Origin: Pelagerythrobacter marensis
GTDB lineage: Bacteria > Pseudomonadota > Alphaproteobacteria > Sphingomonadales > Sphingomonadaceae
Assembly (NCBI RefSeq): GCF_036700095.1
Contig: NZ_CP144918.1
Location: 497,001 to 561,000, forward strand
Length of the DNA stretch: 64,000 nt
Direction: 5' to 3'
Shown one piece after another: positions 27,547-36,212 of this stretch; position 1 is the first letter of the stretch, and the number at the start of each line of letters is the position of its first letter. The position numbers and the translations under genes were made by a program. The notes under the pieces were generated by a model. That model searched no databases, had not been told where the DNA came from, and worked only from the letters and a program-made list of their open reading frames with translations.

Positions 27547-28643
27547 GCCCGCGCCCCCACACCGCCGGAAAGGGTCGGCTGGTCGAACGGCGAAAAGCCG
27601 TAGTGCGCCAGCCAGCGCCCGTCGCCATCGAAAAAGGCGCGCAAGTCGTCCATCCCGTATTTGAGCATGGCAAGCCGATCGACCCCCAGGCCGAAGGCGA
27701 AGCCCTGCCACTCTGCGGGATCGAGCCCCGCGCAGGCAATGACGCGGGCATTGACCATGCCGCTGCCGAGCAGTTCCATCCACCCGTGGCCCGGCGCGTC
27801 GCCATCGCCGCCAAGCACGCGCCGGCCGTTCACGTCCTGCCAGCCGACGTCGACTTCGACCGAAGGCTCGGTGAAGGGGAAATAGCTGGGGCGCAGGCGC
27901 AGGACGATGTCGTCGCGCTCGAAAAAGGCTTTGAGGAAGGTTTCCAGCGTCCACTTGAGATGGCCCAGGTGGATATCGCGGTCGATCGCCAGCCCTTCGA
28001 TCTGGTGGAACATCGGGGTGTGGGTCGCATCGCTGTCGCTGCGATAGACGCGGCCGGGTGCGATAATGCGGATCGGCGCACCGTCTTTCACCATCGACCG
28101 GATCTGCACCGGCGAAGTGTGGGTGCGCAGCAGCATCCGGTTCCCCCCGGCATCGCGGTCGGGGAAATAGAACGTGTCGTGCATCGCGCGCGCCGGATGC
28201 GTTTCGGCCATGTTGAGCGCGGTGAAATTGTGCCAGTCGTCCTCGATCTCAGGCCCGGTCGCGACCGAGAAGCCGAGATCGGCAAAGATTTCCGCCAGCT
28301 CGTCCATCACCTGGCTGACCGGATGGACCGAGCCGGTCGGTGTTTCCGGCGCCGGCAGCGTCAGGTCGAGCGTCTCGGACGCCAGCCGCCGTTCGAGCGC
28401 GGCGGCCTCGAGCGCCTGCTTGCGCGCGGCGATGGCGTCGGCGACTTCACCGCGCGCCGCCTGGATTGCGGGCGCGCGCGCCTGCCGTTCCTCGGGCGTC
28501 ATCGCGCCCAGCGTCTTGAGCAGCTGGCTGATCCAGCCCTGCTTGCCCAGCGCCTCGACGCGCAGAGCCTCGACCGCTTCGGCGGTGTCGGCGGCATCGA
28601 TCGCGGCGAGCGCTTCGTCCTTGCGGGTCTGCAGTTCGTTCAT
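27543..28643 (-). CDS. pheS: Phenylalanine-tRNA ligase alpha subunit
   Basis: A 366-residue class II synthetase subunit holding the catalytic site. An N-terminal coiled-coil (about 1-90) is followed by the catalytic core with motif 2 ([10 protein letters not shown]...[21 protein letters not shown]) and motif 3 ([14 protein letters not shown]). First gene of pheS-pheT-SDR. The 60-base gap before it, next to the AraC gene, is too short for a classical attenuator and holds no leader peptide I can recognise. Confidence 0.96.
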   Translation of the reverse strand: MNELQTRKDEALAAIDAADTAEAVEALRVEALGKQGWISQLLKTLGAMTPEERQARAPAIQAARGEVADAIAARKQALEAAALERRLASETLDLTLPAPETPTGSVHPVSQVMDELAEIFADLGFSVATGPEIEDDWHNFTALNMAETHPARAMHDTFYFPDRDAGGNRMLLRTHTSPVQIRSMVKDGAPIRIIAPGRVYRSDSDATHTPMFHQIEGLAIDRDIHLGHLKWTLETFLKAFFERDDIVLRLRPSYFPFTEPSVEVDVGWQDVNGRRVLGGDGDAPGHGWMELLGSGMVNARVIACAGLDPAEWQGFAFGLGVDRLAMLKYGMDDLRAFFDGDGRWLAHYGFSPFDQPTLSGGVGARA

Positions 28644-28703
28644 GGCCCCGGCCCGCTAGCGCCAAATCGCCGGCAAGGCAAAGCGCATGTGGTGTGCCGC
28701 CGC

Positions 28704-29597
28704 TCAGGCGGCGGAAGGCCGGTCGAGCGTCTGCACCGCGCTGCCGTAAAGACGATGCCGTTCGCGCACGAAACTGGCCATGACCGGATGGTCCATCGCC
28801 GCATATTCGCTCGGCGTCACGCCCAGGAAGCGGTGGCAATCGCGAACGAAGTGGGACTGATCGTAATAGCGGCCGTCGATCGAGCCGCTCCAGTTCGCCT
28901 TCGGGTCGAGCATGAAAGCGCTCAGACTGCGCATGAAGCGCTGCCGCCGCAGCAGCAGCTTGGGCGGAAATCCGAAAGCCCGCCGGGTCAGCCGCTCCAG
29001 CGTGCGCGTGGTCAGCCCGGCCCGGCGCGCCATCGCGGCGACATCGCCGATATCGTCGTCGAGCAGCATGGCATGGATCGCGGCTATGCGCGGGTCCTCA
29101 GGGTCATGTCGGGGCGCATCGTGGCGAAAGAACCGGACCAGCCGTTCGTATTCGTCATGCGCGCGGTCGGCCTCTCCGGTAAGATCGTCCGCCAGCGGCA
29201 CGAAGGCGGCGAAGGCGGGCTCGGCGCGCCCGTCGAAAACGCGATTGGCCAGGAGGTGCGCCGGCTGCCCGACGAACGTCGTCCAGCCGAGCGGAAGGAG
29301 ACCGATCCCCCATAGCCGCGTGTTGCCGAGCGTGAAGTCGAGCGGCCCGCTGCTCGGCCCCGTCGCCACGAAATCCGCATTCTCGACCAGATCGCCGCCC
29401 GACGAGCGGCTCACCGGAAGATCGCCTGTGAAAAATCGCAGGTTGCCCCATTCGGGTTGCAGCGCGTCGGCCACGCGCCGGCCGCCCGGCACGACAATCT
29501 CGACGCGATAGAATGTCGTGAAGAACCGTGCCAGATCGGCAGGCGGCGCATGGAAACGCACCGCAATATCGCATTGCGCCGAAGCCACGACAGGCAT
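28704..29597 (-). CDS. AraC family transcriptional regulator
   Basis: A 297-residue regulator. The N-terminal ~180 residues form an unassigned sensor region, and the C-terminal ~100 contain two helix-turn-helix units (DVAAMARRAGLTTRTLERLTRRAFGF and the FVRDCHRFLGVTPSEY signature). The start at 29597 (MPVVASAQCDIAVRF) is preferred: the frame opens further to 29726, but that part overlaps the rplT terminator and is low-complexity. Target genes are unknown; nothing adjacent is an obvious target. Confidence 0.82.
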   Translation of the reverse strand: MPVVASAQCDIAVRFHAPPADLARFFTTFYRVEIVVPGGRRVADALQPEWGNLRFFTGDLPVSRSSGGDLVENADFVATGPSSGPLDFTLGNTRLWGIGLLPLGWTTFVGQPAHLLANRVFDGRAEPAFAAFVPLADDLTGEADRAHDEYERLVRFFRHDAPRHDPEDPRIAAIHAMLLDDDIGDVAAMARRAGLTTRTLERLTRRAFGFPPKLLLRRQRFMRSLSAFMLDPKANWSGSIDGRYYDQSHFVRDCHRFLGVTPSEYAAMDHPVMASFVRERHRLYGSAVQTLDRPSAA

Positions 29598-29681
29598 GTC
29601 CCGTGCAATTTCCCCCGGGGCGCAGAATACCGCAAAACCGCCGCCTTGGCAAAGCGTCCGCCCGCCATGCGGGCCGCACGG

Positions 29682-29719
29682 CAAAAGGGCGCGGGAAGCG
29701 CTTGCCTCCCGCGCCCTTT
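29682..29719 (-). terminator. Terminator of rpmI-rplT
   Basis: A perfect 13-bp stem (29684-29696 with 29707-29719) with a 10-base loop; on the minus strand it ends in TTTT. It begins 29 bases after the rplT stop. Confidence 0.75.
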
Positions 29720-29747
29720 CAGGCACTTGCGTGCGCGCAGGTCCGCG

Positions 29748-30107
29748 TCAGGCGGGAAGCGCCTTCTTCGCCTGGGCGATAATCGTCTTGAAAGCGCCGC
29801 CTTCGTTCATCGCCAGGTCGGCCATGACCTTCCGGTCCAGTTCGATCCCGGCGAGCTTGGCGCCGTGCATGAACTGCGAATACGTCAGGCCCTCGGCCCG
29901 GACGGCCGCATTGATGCGCTGGATCCACAGGGCGCGGAAGTTGCGCTTCTTCACCTTGCGGTCGCGGTAGGCATATTGCCCGGCCTTCTCGACCGCCTGG
30001 CGGGCGATGCGGATGGTGTTCTTGCGGCGACCGCGATAGCCCTTGGCCTGGTCGAGAATCCGCTTGTGCTTCTGGCGCGTGGTAACGCCGCGTTTGATGC
30101 GAGGCAT
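29748..30107 (-). CDS. rplT: 50S ribosomal protein L20
   Basis: A 119-residue L20, recognisable along its whole length ([38 protein letters not shown]). It binds 23S rRNA domain II early in 50S assembly and in many bacteria represses its own operon. Located 113 bases after rpmI, separated by a large inverted repeat. Confidence 0.98.
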   Translation of the reverse strand: MPRIKRGVTTRQKHKRILDQAKGYRGRRKNTIRIARQAVEKAGQYAYRDRKVKKRNFRALWIQRINAAVRAEGLTYSQFMHGAKLAGIELDRKVMADLAMNEGGAFKTIIAQAKKALPA

Positions 30108-30135
30108 GTCTTATCCTTTCAGAGATGCGGTGCCG

Positions 30136-30204
30136 GCCCGCTCCCCCGCCTTCCGCCCGGATCCTCCCCGGACATGATCCGGTCGGACGAGCGGGGGAGC
30201 GGGC
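30136..30204. repeat. Large intergenic inverted repeat between rpmI and rplT
   Basis: A perfect 14-bp inverted repeat (30136-30149 with 30191-30204) enclosing about 40 bases that contain further short pairings (GGATC/GATCC). On the mRNA it would form a stable hairpin just before the rplT ribosome site. It has no T run, so it is more likely an mRNA-processing or L20-regulatory structure than a terminator. Confidence 0.6.
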
Positions 30205-30220
30205 TGGAGCCGCTCGGCTG

Positions 30221-30424
30221 TCAGTCGAGGCCGTAGGGGGCCCACTTCTTCACCGTCTTGGTGTCCGCTTCGGACAGGACGGTGGTGCCGCGGTTCTGGC
30301 GGATGTATTTGGCATTGTGGCTGATCAGGCGGTGGCGCTTGCCGGCGACCCCGTGCTTGACCTTGCCGGTGGCGGTGAGCTTGAAACGCTTCTTGACGCC
30401 GCTCTTGGTCTTCAGTTTGGGCAT
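30221..30424 (-). CDS. rpmI: 50S ribosomal protein L35
   Basis: A 67-residue, highly basic L35 ([35 protein letters not shown]). The start at 30424 gives the standard length; an in-frame start eight codons upstream is not needed. In many bacteria infC precedes rpmI-rplT; here the upstream neighbour is an unrelated membrane enzyme, so infC lies elsewhere. Confidence 0.97.
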   Translation of the reverse strand: MPKLKTKSGVKKRFKLTATGKVKHGVAGKRHRLISHNAKYIRQNRGTTVLSEADTKTVKKWAPYGLD

Positions 30425-30572
30425 TTTCGTCTCCTGTTTCAGAAACACGTCCAGCCAGCCCTGGCAGCCCTTTCGGCCAGACCGGCAGATATCTGCGTGT
30501 CGGTGAAGCGCGCGCCACTAGTGCCGATTTCGGCAAAAGGCAAGCGATTCGGCTTTGCCGTGGCGCGCGCGG

Positions 30573-32594
30573 TCAGTCGGCCGCGGCGCGCCGATGCGCG
30601 CGCCAGCGTTCGGAGCCCCAGCGGGCGATCAACGCTTCGACCCGCTCCCTTCCGGCACCTTCGAGCGCACTGTAGAGTGCGCATTCGCCGCGCTCGACAA
30701 CGCACGCCTCCCCGGTATCGAGCCGCAGGCTGGTAAGCGCCCCGTCGGGCCCTGCAAGCCCGATCGCGGTCGGGGCCGCGAGCGGCCCGATATGCAGGAA
30801 CGGCGGCACGGCCGGCGCGGACGGCGCCTCGCCCCGGATCGCCGCCGACAGGATCGCGCGATAGTCGGCCAGCCCCACCGGGCCCGGCGGGAGCATGTCC
30901 GGCCGATTGGCGACCAGAACCGTGCCGAACTGGCGGCCGTTGATCACATGCCCGTGGCCGAGGAAACCGTCTTCGAACAAGTCCTCCCCATGATCGCCGG
31001 AAACGATCAGAACGGTATCGTCCCATACCCCCTTGGCCTTCAGCCGCGCCACGACTTCGCCCAGCCAGGCATCGGCGTGGGCCACCGCGTTCCAGTACGT
31101 CGCCTGGACGTCCTCCGCCCGGTCCGCTCCGATCGCCCCGCGCGCAATCGGTTCGTCGACCAGGCGCCCGGGCACGTCGCGATGGTGGTAGGGGAAGTGA
31201 GGGGTCTGAAAATTGAAATAGACGAAATGCGGCGCCGCCTGCCAATCGTCCGCGCCCAGCGTGCGATCGAAGGCCGCGAGGAGGTGGCTTTCGTCGACCA
31301 GCAGGCTGCCCTTGGCCGCGAAGTCGAACGCGCGCTTTTCGCGCAGCAGCTCGGCATCCACATAGGTATCGGCGCTTGGACGCATTCCCACCGTCTGCGA
31401 AATGCCGCCGAAATCTTCCGGCTGGCCGGAGAAGACGCCGATGCGATAGCCGCTGGCCTTCAGGTCGCGGAACAGCGAGGGGTCGCCCGCTTGCGGTGCC
31501 AGCTGGCCGGAAAACAGCGATTTCAGGCTTTCGGTGGTGAAGCCGACGTGGCTGTAGGCCGGGCCGGCCACGCTGCCCGCTGCGGCCAGCGCCTCCAGAT
31601 TGGGCGCGACCGGTTTGCCGTTCACCCGTTTGCCGAGAACATCTCCGCGCATCGATTCCATGACCACGACGACGACGTGCGGACGGCGCCCGGCGAAGAC
31701 CTGCGGCCCGAGCGGCGTTGCCAGCGGAACGAGCGCAAGATCGCCGCCGTAGCCATCCTCGTCGATCCCGTTGCCCGGGATGTCGAGCGCGAGCGGATGG
31801 CGCGCGGCGTCGAACGGCGCGCTGTCGCGCTGGACGGCGAACAGGCCGTAGCCGTCGCGGTCGAAATCGGTCGCGCGGTCGAGCATCGCGGTCAGCGCCG
31901 ACCAGGCGAGCGTGCGATCGAGCCCGAACGCCGCGTCGGAACGGATCGCGAAGAGGCCCTGGGCGGCGACCAGGAAGGCGCCGGCCAGGGCCAGCTGCGT
32001 GACCGTGCGGGGCCGGCGGGGCCGGCGGGGCCGCGGCATGTCGACCGGGAGGATGCGCAGGGCAAACCGCCAGACCGCCCAGGCCCCCAGCAGGAGCGCG
32101 CCCAGCCCGGCAAGCGCGATCCCGATCTCGCTCGCGGCAAACAGCAGCGCATCGGCCAGGCTGCCCCCGCCCAGCTTGCCGAGCAGCGCGAAATTCACCG
32201 TGTCGCTGAAATAGGAATGGAGCTGATACTGCGCCGCGAGCAGGAGGCAGAAACCAACGCCGTTGACGAGAGCGAAGACATAGGCGGCGGTCCAGCTCGG
32301 CCGACCGCGCGCCAGCCGCACCGCCAGCAGCCAGCCGGCCACTGCAACGACTGCCTGGGCGAGTGCATAGCCGATCGCAAACTGTGCCAGCTCGCTCGCC
32401 GTATCCACCGCACGCGATTGTCCGAACCCGCCGGTGAACAGCCCGTATTTGCGGTCGGCCAGCGCCAGCTCGATGGCAGAAGCGGCCAGCACCACCGCAA
32501 TCGGCACGAGCGCAAGCAGACGTGCCGACAGGCGGCGGCCCGCATCGCCGGAAAGGGATTCGTCGATCCCGACCTGTGCCGCGGCAGTTGCCAT
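30573..32594 (-). CDS. Membrane alkaline-phosphatase-superfamily protein (sulfatase/LtaS-like)
   Basis: A 673-residue inner-membrane enzyme. Five or so hydrophobic segments (about 23-45, 68-95, 104-122, 152-180, 200-217) precede a periplasmic catalytic domain from ~300. This domain has the metal motif MESMRGDV (312-319), a probable nucleophile threonine in GFTTESLKSL (T353 or T354) and VSGDHGED. There is no C/S-x-P-x-R sulfatase signature, so a phospho-transferase or phosphatase activity of the LtaS/phosphoethanolamine-transferase type is more likely than sulfate-ester hydrolysis. Between the two parts lie DFDRDGYG (243-250) and DIPGNGIDEDGYGGD (271-285), calcium-loop-like motifs. Substrate unknown. 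Confidence 0.75.
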   Translation of the reverse strand: MATAAAQVGIDESLSGDAGRRLSARLLALVPIAVVLAASAIELALADRKYGLFTGGFGQSRAVDTASELAQFAIGYALAQAVVAVAGWLLAVRLARGRPSWTAAYVFALVNGVGFCLLLAAQYQLHSYFSDTVNFALLGKLGGGSLADALLFAASEIGIALAGLGALLLGAWAVWRFALRILPVDMPRPRRPRRPRTVTQLALAGAFLVAAQGLFAIRSDAAFGLDRTLAWSALTAMLDRATDFDRDGYGLFAVQRDSAPFDAARHPLALDIPGNGIDEDGYGGDLALVPLATPLGPQVFAGRRPHVVVVVMESMRGDVLGKRVNGKPVAPNLEALAAAGSVAGPAYSHVGFTTESLKSLFSGQLAPQAGDPSLFRDLKASGYRIGVFSGQPEDFGGISQTVGMRPSADTYVDAELLREKRAFDFAAKGSLLVDESHLLAAFDRTLGADDWQAAPHFVYFNFQTPHFPYHHRDVPGRLVDEPIARGAIGADRAEDVQATYWNAVAHADAWLGEVVARLKAKGVWDDTVLIVSGDHGEDLFEDGFLGHGHVINGRQFGTVLVANRPDMLPPGPVGLADYRAILSAAIRGEAPSAPAVPPFLHIGPLAAPTAIGLAGPDGALTSLRLDTGEACVVERGECALYSALEGAGRERVEALIARWGSERWRAHRRAAAD

Positions 32595-32650
32595 CGCCGT
32601 CCCCGTTCTTTCGCAGCGAGCGGCGTTAGCGCGGCAGGGTTATCATCCTG

Positions 32651-33439
32651 CTAACCGTGATCGTGCCCGGCCATCGCCTCGAGCACGTCCTCCAGGCGGG
32701 CGGGATCGCCCAGGGCGATGACTTCGCCGGTGGAATTCGCGTTCAGCGGCTCCCCCTGCCAGTCGCACATCGTGCCGCCTGCGCCTTCCACGATCGGGAT
32801 GAGCGCGGCGAAATCGTGCAGCTTGAGCCCCGCCTCGCACACGATATCCATATGGCCCGACGCGACCAGACCGTAGCTGTAACAATCCCCGCCATAGACG
32901 ATCTTGCGTTCGGCGACTTTGCCGGCCAGTCCCATGAAACCGTCGACCTGCTCGCCGGAAAAGCAGTGGGGGCTCGTCGTTCCGAGCACGGCCCCGGCAA
33001 GGTCGGGACACGGCGCAGTGCGGGCGGGCCTGCCGTTGAAAGTCGTCCCTTCGCCGACCCGCGCGGCCCAGCGTTCGCGCAGCACCGGCTGATCGATCAC
33101 GCCGATGACCGGCCAGCCGTCTTCCATCAGCGCGATCAGCGTGCCGAAAATCGGCCGCCCCGCGATGAAGCTGATCGTCCCGTCGATCGGATCGAGCACC
33201 CATTGCCGCGCCGCGCCGGGATTGCGATTGCCGTACTCCTCCCCGATGATCCCGTCGTCGGGCAGCTCGCTTTCGATAATCGCGCGCATTGCCGCTTCGG
33301 CCGCGCGGTCGGCCTCGGTCACGAAAGTCGAATCGGCCTTGCGCTCCTCCGCCCATTCGCCGCGGAACAGCGGGCGGATCGCTTCGCCGGCGGCGTCCGC
33401 CAACCGGTTGGCGAGGGCAAGATCGGCAGGGCTTGGCAT
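32651..33439 (-). CDS. hisN: Histidinol-phosphatase, inositol monophosphatase family
   Basis: A 262-residue Mg-dependent phosphatase. The metal motif is DPIDGT (83-88) with GEE at 66-68, and the second motif appears as KLHDFAALIPIVEGAGG where many relatives have WD. These features and its length match HisN-type histidinol-phosphate phosphatases of alphaproteobacteria better than SuhB. It would perform the penultimate step of histidine synthesis. It lies 10 bases after prs, which supplies PRPP, the first substrate of that pathway, so a prs-hisN operon makes sense. An inositol monophosphatase role cannot be fully excluded. Confidence 0.85.
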   Translation of the reverse strand: MPSPADLALANRLADAAGEAIRPLFRGEWAEERKADSTFVTEADRAAEAAMRAIIESELPDDGIIGEEYGNRNPGAARQWVLDPIDGTISFIAGRPIFGTLIALMEDGWPVIGVIDQPVLRERWAARVGEGTTFNGRPARTAPCPDLAGAVLGTTSPHCFSGEQVDGFMGLAGKVAERKIVYGGDCYSYGLVASGHMDIVCEAGLKLHDFAALIPIVEGAGGTMCDWQGEPLNANSTGEVIALGDPARLEDVLEAMAGHDHG

Positions 33440-33449
33440 TGCCGCCAGC

Positions 33450-34385
33450 TCAGTCGAACAGGCTCGATACCGAGCTTTCGTCGGCGATGCGGCGAACCGC
33501 CTCGCCGATCAGCGGGGCGATGGTGAGGATGCGAATCTTGTCGCTGTCCTGCGCCGCGTCGGTCGGGCGGATGCTGTCGGTAATGACCAGCTCGGTCAGC
33601 ATCGACCCGTCGACCCGCGCCACCGCGCCGCCCGACAGGACGCCGTGGGTGATATAGGCCGCAACCGAACTCGCGCCCTGGTCGAGCAGCGCCTGCGCGG
33701 CGTTGCACAGCGTGCCGCCCGAATCGACGATGTCGTCGATCATGATGCAGTGGCGCCCCTTGACCTCGCCGATAATGTTCATGACCTCGCTCTCGCCCGG
33801 CCGGTCGCGGCGCTTGTCGACGATGGCGAGCGGCGCGTTGTCGAGCCGTTTGGCCAGCGCGCGCGCGCGCACGACGCCCCCGACGTCGGGCGAGACGACC
33901 ATCAGGTCCCGCTCCCCGTAACGCGCCTGGATATCGGCGGCCATCACCGGCGCGGCGTAGAGGTTGTCGGTCGGGATATCGAAGAAGCCCTGGATCTGCC
34001 CGGCATGGAGATCGACCGCGAGGACGCGGTCGGCCCCCGCCTGGGTGACCAGGTTGGCCACCAGCTTGGCCGAAATCGGCGTGCGCGGGCCGGGTTTGCG
34101 GTCCTGCCGGGCATAGCCGAAATAGGGCACGACCGCGGTGATCCGCTTGGCCGAGGCGCGCTTCAGCGCGTCGATGCAGATCAGCAGTTCCATCAGGTTG
34201 TCGTTGGCCGGGAAGCTGGTCGGCTGGATCAAGAAGACGTCCTCGCCGCGCACGTTCTCGTGAATCTCGACGAAGACCTCCTCGTCGGCGAAGCGGCGGA
34301 CGCTGGCGTCGGTCAGCGGCAGCTCGAGATAGGCCGCAATCGCGCGGGCGAGCGGCAGGTTCGAATTGCCGGACATGATCTTCAT
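33450..34385 (-). CDS. prs: Ribose-phosphate pyrophosphokinase
   Basis: A 311-residue PRPP synthetase (class I). Conserved regions are [21 protein letters not shown], the ATP region [20 protein letters not shown], the flexible-loop [11 protein letters not shown] and the PRPP motif [11 protein letters not shown]. It makes PRPP for nucleotides, histidine and tryptophan. The next gene, hisN, is 10 bases away on the same strand. A REP-like element lies upstream of its start. Confidence 0.96.
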   Translation of the reverse strand: MKIMSGNSNLPLARAIAAYLELPLTDASVRRFADEEVFVEIHENVRGEDVFLIQPTSFPANDNLMELLICIDALKRASAKRITAVVPYFGYARQDRKPGPRTPISAKLVANLVTQAGADRVLAVDLHAGQIQGFFDIPTDNLYAAPVMAADIQARYGERDLMVVSPDVGGVVRARALAKRLDNAPLAIVDKRRDRPGESEVMNIIGEVKGRHCIMIDDIVDSGGTLCNAAQALLDQGASSVAAYITHGVLSGGAVARVDGSMLTELVITDSIRPTDAAQDSDKIRILTIAPLIGEAVRRIADESSVSSLFD

Positions 34386-34476
34386 GACGAGGGGTGCCCT
34401 TCGGTTGCTGCGGCGGGAATCGGCTTCGCCCCGCTTAGCCGGGAGTCACGCGATTGCAACAGGGGGTGGGGCTCAA

Positions 34477-34631
34477 ATCCTCCCCATTTTTGCAAAGCAC
34501 AAATGGGGAGGTGGCGCCCGCCGCAGGCGGGTGACGGAGGGGAACCGGAGCGCAGGCCCCTCCACCACGAGCCGCTTGCGCGGCTCGCGGTCCCCCTCCC
34601 CGTTTGCGCCTTCGGCGAAAACAGGGAGGAT
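34477..34631. repeat. REP-like palindromic intergenic element
   Basis: About 155 bases packed with nested inverted repeats: 34479-34489 with 34501-34511, 34517-34522 with 34526-34531, 34536-34542 with 34557-34563, 34568-34575 with 34580-34587, and 34595-34600 with 34624-34629. The CTCCCC/GGGGAG arms alternating with GACGGAGGGG resemble repeat extragenic palindromes scattered through sphingomonad genomes. It lies between glpX (ending 34632) and prs. It may stop or stabilise transcripts. Confidence 0.7.
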
Positions 34632-35615
34632 CTAGGAAAGCCGGTGCTCGCCCTTGATCCAGCGCACGGTGCCGCTGCTGGCGCGCATGACGACGCTTTC
34701 GGTCGTCATGCGTCCGCCGCGCAGGCGCTTGACCCCGTCGAGCAGCGAACCCGGAGTGACGCCGGTCGCCGCGAAGATGCAATCGCCTTTCGCGAGGTCC
34801 TCCAGCTTGTAGATCCGGTCGAGATCCTCGATCCCCCACTTGCGCGCGCGCGCTTTCTCGTCCTCGTTGCGGAAAACGAGACGACCGTTGAACTGCCCGC
34901 CGACACAGCGCAGCGCCGCCGCGGCGAGCACGCCTTCGGGTGCGCCGCCCTGGCCCATGTACATGTCGATCGTGGTATCGGGATCGGTCGTCGCGATCAC
35001 GCCCGCGACGTCGCCGTCGCCGATCAGCACGACCCCGCAGCCGAGCGAGCGCAGCTCGGCAATCAGTTCCGCATGGCGCGGCCGGTCGAGCACGCAGACG
35101 ATGATCTCGCCCGGCTCGACCCCCTTGGCCTCCGCCACTGCGCGCACGTTGTCGCTCGGGCTCCTGGCGAGATCGATGATCCCCTCGGGATAGCCGGGAC
35201 CCACAGCCAGCTTGTCCATATAGGTGTCGGGCGCGTTGAGCAGGCAGCCTTCTTCCGCAGCCGCCAGAACGGCCAGCGCGTTGGGACCGGCCTTGGCGGT
35301 GATCGTGGTGCCTTCCAGCGGATCGAGCGCGATGTCGATTCGCGGCCCCCGGCCCGGCGCACCGCCGACTTTCTCGCCGATATAGAGCATCGGCGCCTCG
35401 TCGCGCTCGCCCTCGCCGATCACAACGGTGCCGTCGATTTCGAGCTGGTCGAAAGCCTTGCGCATCGCTTCCACCGCGGCGGCGTCGGCGGCCTTTTCAT
35501 CGCCCCGTCCGATCAGCTCGCTCGCCGCGATGGCGGCGGCTTCGGTGACCCGGACGAGTTCGAGCACGAGCACCCGATCGAGCTGCGAGCCGGCGGGTGG
35601 AAGGTCGGTGTTCAT
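34632..35615 (-). CDS. glpX: Class II fructose-1,6-bisphosphatase
   Basis: A 327-residue GlpX-type FBPase of gluconeogenesis. Signatures are VVIGEGERDEAPMLYIGE, DPLEGTTITAKAGPNA, the GDGDVAGVIATT segment and MYMGQGGAPEGVL. Metal-dependent, cytoplasmic. The start at 35615 gives the typical length; the frame is open further upstream but covers the divergent promoter region. The next upstream gene on this strand is hom; a divergent small secreted protein lies between. Confidence 0.95.
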   Translation of the reverse strand: MNTDLPPAGSQLDRVLVLELVRVTEAAAIAASELIGRGDEKAADAAAVEAMRKAFDQLEIDGTVVIGEGERDEAPMLYIGEKVGGAPGRGPRIDIALDPLEGTTITAKAGPNALAVLAAAEEGCLLNAPDTYMDKLAVGPGYPEGIIDLARSPSDNVRAVAEAKGVEPGEIIVCVLDRPRHAELIAELRSLGCGVVLIGDGDVAGVIATTDPDTTIDMYMGQGGAPEGVLAAAALRCVGGQFNGRLVFRNEDEKARARKWGIEDLDRIYKLEDLAKGDCIFAATGVTPGSLLDGVKRLRGGRMTTESVVMRASSGTVRWIKGEHRLS

Positions 35616-35672
35616 ACTGGATTCAGTCCCCCGGGAGTGCTTGAAGGCGGCGCTTAGCCACCGGGAGCGGGA

Positions 35673-36203
35673 ATGTCGAGAATACACCTGACGCTGGCCC
35701 TCGCCGGGGCTGCCTGGGCGGCGCCCCTGCCTGCGCAGGATACCGGCCCCGATCCCGTGGACGAAGCCTTCGAGGCTGCGCGCGAGACTTATGGGCCGCC
35801 TCCGCCCTCGCCTCCGCAACCCGACTGCAAGCAGCCCGAAGGCAACGAGATCGTGGTCTGCGCGCGGCTGGAAGAGCAATCGCAGTTCCGCATACGGTCC
35901 GACGAAGATGCCGAGGACGAATATGCCGCGGCGACGATGAACAAGGGCAACCCGCAGGCCCCCGATGTCGCCGGGCCGGGAATTTTCCGCGGTCCGGCGA
36001 GCGTTTCCGGGCTTTGCCTGATCCCGCCCTGCCCGGCGCCGCCGGCCTATATGGTCGATTTCGAGGAATTGCCCGAAGCGCCTCCCGGTTCGGACGCGGA
36101 GCGCGCCGCGCGCGGCCTGGCGCCGCGCGGGTACGACGGCGAATTCACGCCCGAATCGACCGAACCCGAGGTGGGCGACGGGGCAACCGAAACGCCCGAC
36201 TGA
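35673..36203 (+). CDS. Small secreted protein of unknown function
   Basis: A 176-residue protein with a signal peptide (about 1-22, ending LPA). The mature part is acidic and proline-rich (PPPPSPPQPDCKQPEG), with a cysteine-containing motif EGNEIVVCARLEEQSQFRI at about 56-74 that I associate with small exported proteins of sphingomonads, and a second Cys pair in GLCLIPPCPAPP. I do not recognise a function. It is divergent from glpX and convergent with hom, only 9 bases apart. The ribosome site GGGAGCGGGA lies directly before the ATG. Confidence 0.7.
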   Translation: MSRIHLTLALAGAAWAAPLPAQDTGPDPVDEAFEAARETYGPPPPSPPQPDCKQPEGNEIVVCARLEEQSQFRIRSDEDAEDEYAAATMNKGNPQAPDVAGPGIFRGPASVSGLCLIPPCPAPPAYMVDFEELPEAPPGSDAERAARGLAPRGYDGEFTPESTEPEVGDGATETPD

Positions 36204-36212
36204 ACCTGCCGA

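Noticed and set aside
28644-28703. Phe leader peptide/attenuator before pheST
   Set aside because: The 60-base gap has no run of Phe codons and no alternative hairpin pair.
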